DNA from: JANMDU01 sp043755865
GTDB taxonomy: Bacteria > Pseudomonadota > Gammaproteobacteria > Burkholderiales > Burkholderiaceae_C
Length of the DNA stretch: 5,256 nucleotides
Assembly: GCA_043755865.1 (NCBI GenBank)
Contig: JAYUSD010000024.1
Location: 1-5,256 of the forward strand
Direction of reading: 5' to 3'
Both the position numbers and the translations under genes were made by a program. This document shows, one piece after another, positions 4,045-5,256 of this stretch; position 1 is the stretch's first letter; every line of letters begins with the position of its first letter. The notes below the pieces were generated by a model that saw nothing but the letters and a program-made list of their open reading frames with translations, searched no databases and was not told where the DNA came from.

Positions 4045-5256
4045 CTAGAGTTCATCTTTTTCCCCAGGCTCATACAAAGCCTCCCGCCCCATCCGATCCA
4101 TCACGAGCTCAGCAGTCCACGGCAACATGAGCGATCCGCAGCGGCTGTCGCGATACAAACGCTCCAGCGGCAGATGCTTCATCATGCTTTGGCCGCCGCA
4201 AGTGCGAATGGCAAGCCGCGCAATATCGTTCGCGCCTTCCATCACGCTGTAATGCGCGGCATACAGGCGCAGTTTCTCGTCTTTGCTCGGGTTGGGCTTA
4301 GCCTCTTGAATAGCACGCAGAAAAATACTTCGCATGTTCTCCAGCTGAATGCGCATCTGCGCCACCGCAATTTGCTTCGTTGGATATTGGCGGCGCTTGA
4401 CCGGCGGCTCGCCCTCTACTTCTCCGCGCAGATACTTCACCGTGAAATCGTAGGCCGCATTCGCAATGCCCAGATAGGTGGGCGAGAGCGTGAAAAACAT
4501 CGCAGGCCAGGTTTGCGCGGCTTTGAAATACACGCCGCGCGGCATGAGCTGCTCATCATCGGCCACGAAGACATCTTTGAACGTGAGATTGCGGCTCACC
4601 GTGCCGCGCATGCCCATCGGATTCCAATCGCCGCTGATGGTGAGGCCTTCGCTAGGTTTTCCATTTTTCACAGCGGGCACCGCGATGTACAGCGTGTCTT
4701 TTGGATCGGGATTTTTACCTTCAATATCTTCGGTGCAAAGGATGCCGTAATAGTTGGCCGCGCCCGAAAGAGAAGCCCAGATTTTGCGACCATTGATCAC
4801 CCAGCCACTCACGCCGCCTTGCACGCTCTTGCGCGCTGATGTGCCAAACGGTGCGCGGCCAGCGGCTGCGGCTGTGCCTTCACTGAACGGTTGCGCGTAA
4901 AGTGCGCCCTGCTCTACGATCCGCTTGAAATGCAGCGGGCGGCGGGCATGGTGCTCGGCCTGTTGATCTGCCGTCATGGCGATGCCGTCTGAAAGTACGC
5001 CCGTCCACATCGTCGAGCAAATGTGCATGTTGAGCGTGAGTGCGGTGGCGCCGCAATAGCGGCCAATTTCTGCACCCGTCATCATGTAGGTGGCGTAATC
5101 TGCACCCAAGCCGCCATTCGCTTCGGGCACACACATGCGAAGGATGCCCGCTTCGCGCAAGTTGTCGTAGTTAGCGAAAGGGAAAGTGGCCGAGTCGTCC
5201 CACTGCGGGGCTCGGGGCGCAAAGAAATCTTTACCCAGTTGTTGCGCTTTACTGAG
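4045..5256 (-). CDS. Acyl-CoA dehydrogenase-family flavoprotein, 5' end outside the window
   Basis: The frame is open from the right edge to a TAG at 4047-4045, giving 403 visible residues. A TTG at 5160 lies within the gene and is not its start; the preceding 32 codons continue the same fold (QLGKDFFAPRAPQWDD), so only a few residues are missing. Family marks in order are LREAGILRMCVPEANGGLGADY (visible 33-54), the Q-P-F-S-E-G stretch near 121-128 in place of the usual T-E-P-x-x-G-S-D, NGRKIWASLSGAANYY (155-170), MGMRGTVSRNLTFKDVFV (214-231), and CGGQSMMKHLPLERLYRDSR (353-372). Members are FAD enzymes that oxidise acyl-CoA thioesters, but the C-terminal position that normally gives Y-E-G-T reads M-L-P-W-T here (377-381). 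No Glu is seen at the alternative isovaleryl-type site either (near T249-W250-P251). Substrate cannot be named, and activity other than simple dehydrogenation is possible. It converges with the Lrp-type gene. Confidence 0.93.
   Translation of the reverse strand, partial: LSKAQQLGKDFFAPRAPQWDDSATFPFANYDNLREAGILRMCVPEANGGLGADYATYMMTGAEIGRYCGATALTLNMHICSTMWTGVLSDGIAMTADQQAEHHARRPLHFKRIVEQGALYAQPFSEGTAAAAGRAPFGTSARKSVQGGVSGWVINGRKIWASLSGAANYYGILCTEDIEGKNPDPKDTLYIAVPAVKNGKPSEGLTISGDWNPMGMRGTVSRNLTFKDVFVADDEQLMPRGVYFKAAQTWPAMFFTLSPTYLGIANAAYDFTVKYLRGEVEGEPPVKRRQYPTKQIAVAQMRIQLENMRSIFLRAIQEAKPNPSKDEKLRLYAAHYSVMEGANDIARLAIRTCGGQSMMKHLPLERLYRDSRCGSLMLPWTAELVMDRMGREALYEPGEKDEL

Noticed and set aside
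4045..4060. C-terminal KDEL of the dehydrogenase
   Set aside because: KDEL retrieves proteins to the eukaryotic endoplasmic reticulum. In a bacterial protein it is a coincidence.
3718..4839. 373-codon open frame on the plus strand
   Set aside because: It runs antisense through the well-supported dehydrogenase gene and through element B. The product is Arg/His-rich and matches nothing known; it is a reading-frame shadow.

Overview
The window reads as chromosomal DNA of a proteobacterium. A beta-proteobacterium (Burkholderiales-like) is my best guess, from the divergent glmS / Lrp-AsnC pair, the moderate GC content and the style of the proteins. This placement is inference; no rRNA or other marker gene is present. 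There are four genes. Two run off the window ends and are visible only in part.

Left block (1-2882, all minus strand). glmS, glucosamine-6-phosphate synthase, is complete at 631 residues. It is followed 119 bp downstream by the 5' part of a fic gene whose protein has an N-terminal winged helix and a class II-type inhibitory helix. The glmS-fic gap and the first codons of fic carry ten copies of an 11-bp GC-rich unit. Seven are in perfect tandem in one orientation and three are inverted. Where the two groups meet they form a 45-bp near-perfect palindrome that ends one base before the fic start codon.

Middle block (2883-3525). An unusually AT-rich 166-bp divergent intergenic region separates glmS from a plus-strand Lrp/AsnC-family regulator. 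It contains three AT-rich dyads spaced about 30 bp apart (three helical turns), which look like an operator for the regulator. The regulator could therefore control itself and glmS.

Right block (3526-5256). The regulator converges on a minus-strand acyl-CoA dehydrogenase-family gene that is open at the right edge. The 519 bp between them hold no believable gene. They contain two large inverted-repeat elements of similar plan: arms of 31 and 40 bp, loops of 88 and 93 bp, and small hairpins inside each loop. Between these lie two short inverted repeats whose arms interleave. They look like mobile or REP/MITE-type palindromic elements inserted between convergent genes. The dehydrogenase has no Glu where the family's catalytic base normally sits.

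The genes do not form one pathway. GlmS makes the amino-sugar precursor of the cell envelope, the regulator probably belongs to its locus, Fic is a probable AMP-transferase, and the dehydrogenase is a separate metabolic gene. The most unusual features are the phased 11-bp repeat array at the fic start and the paired large palindromes.
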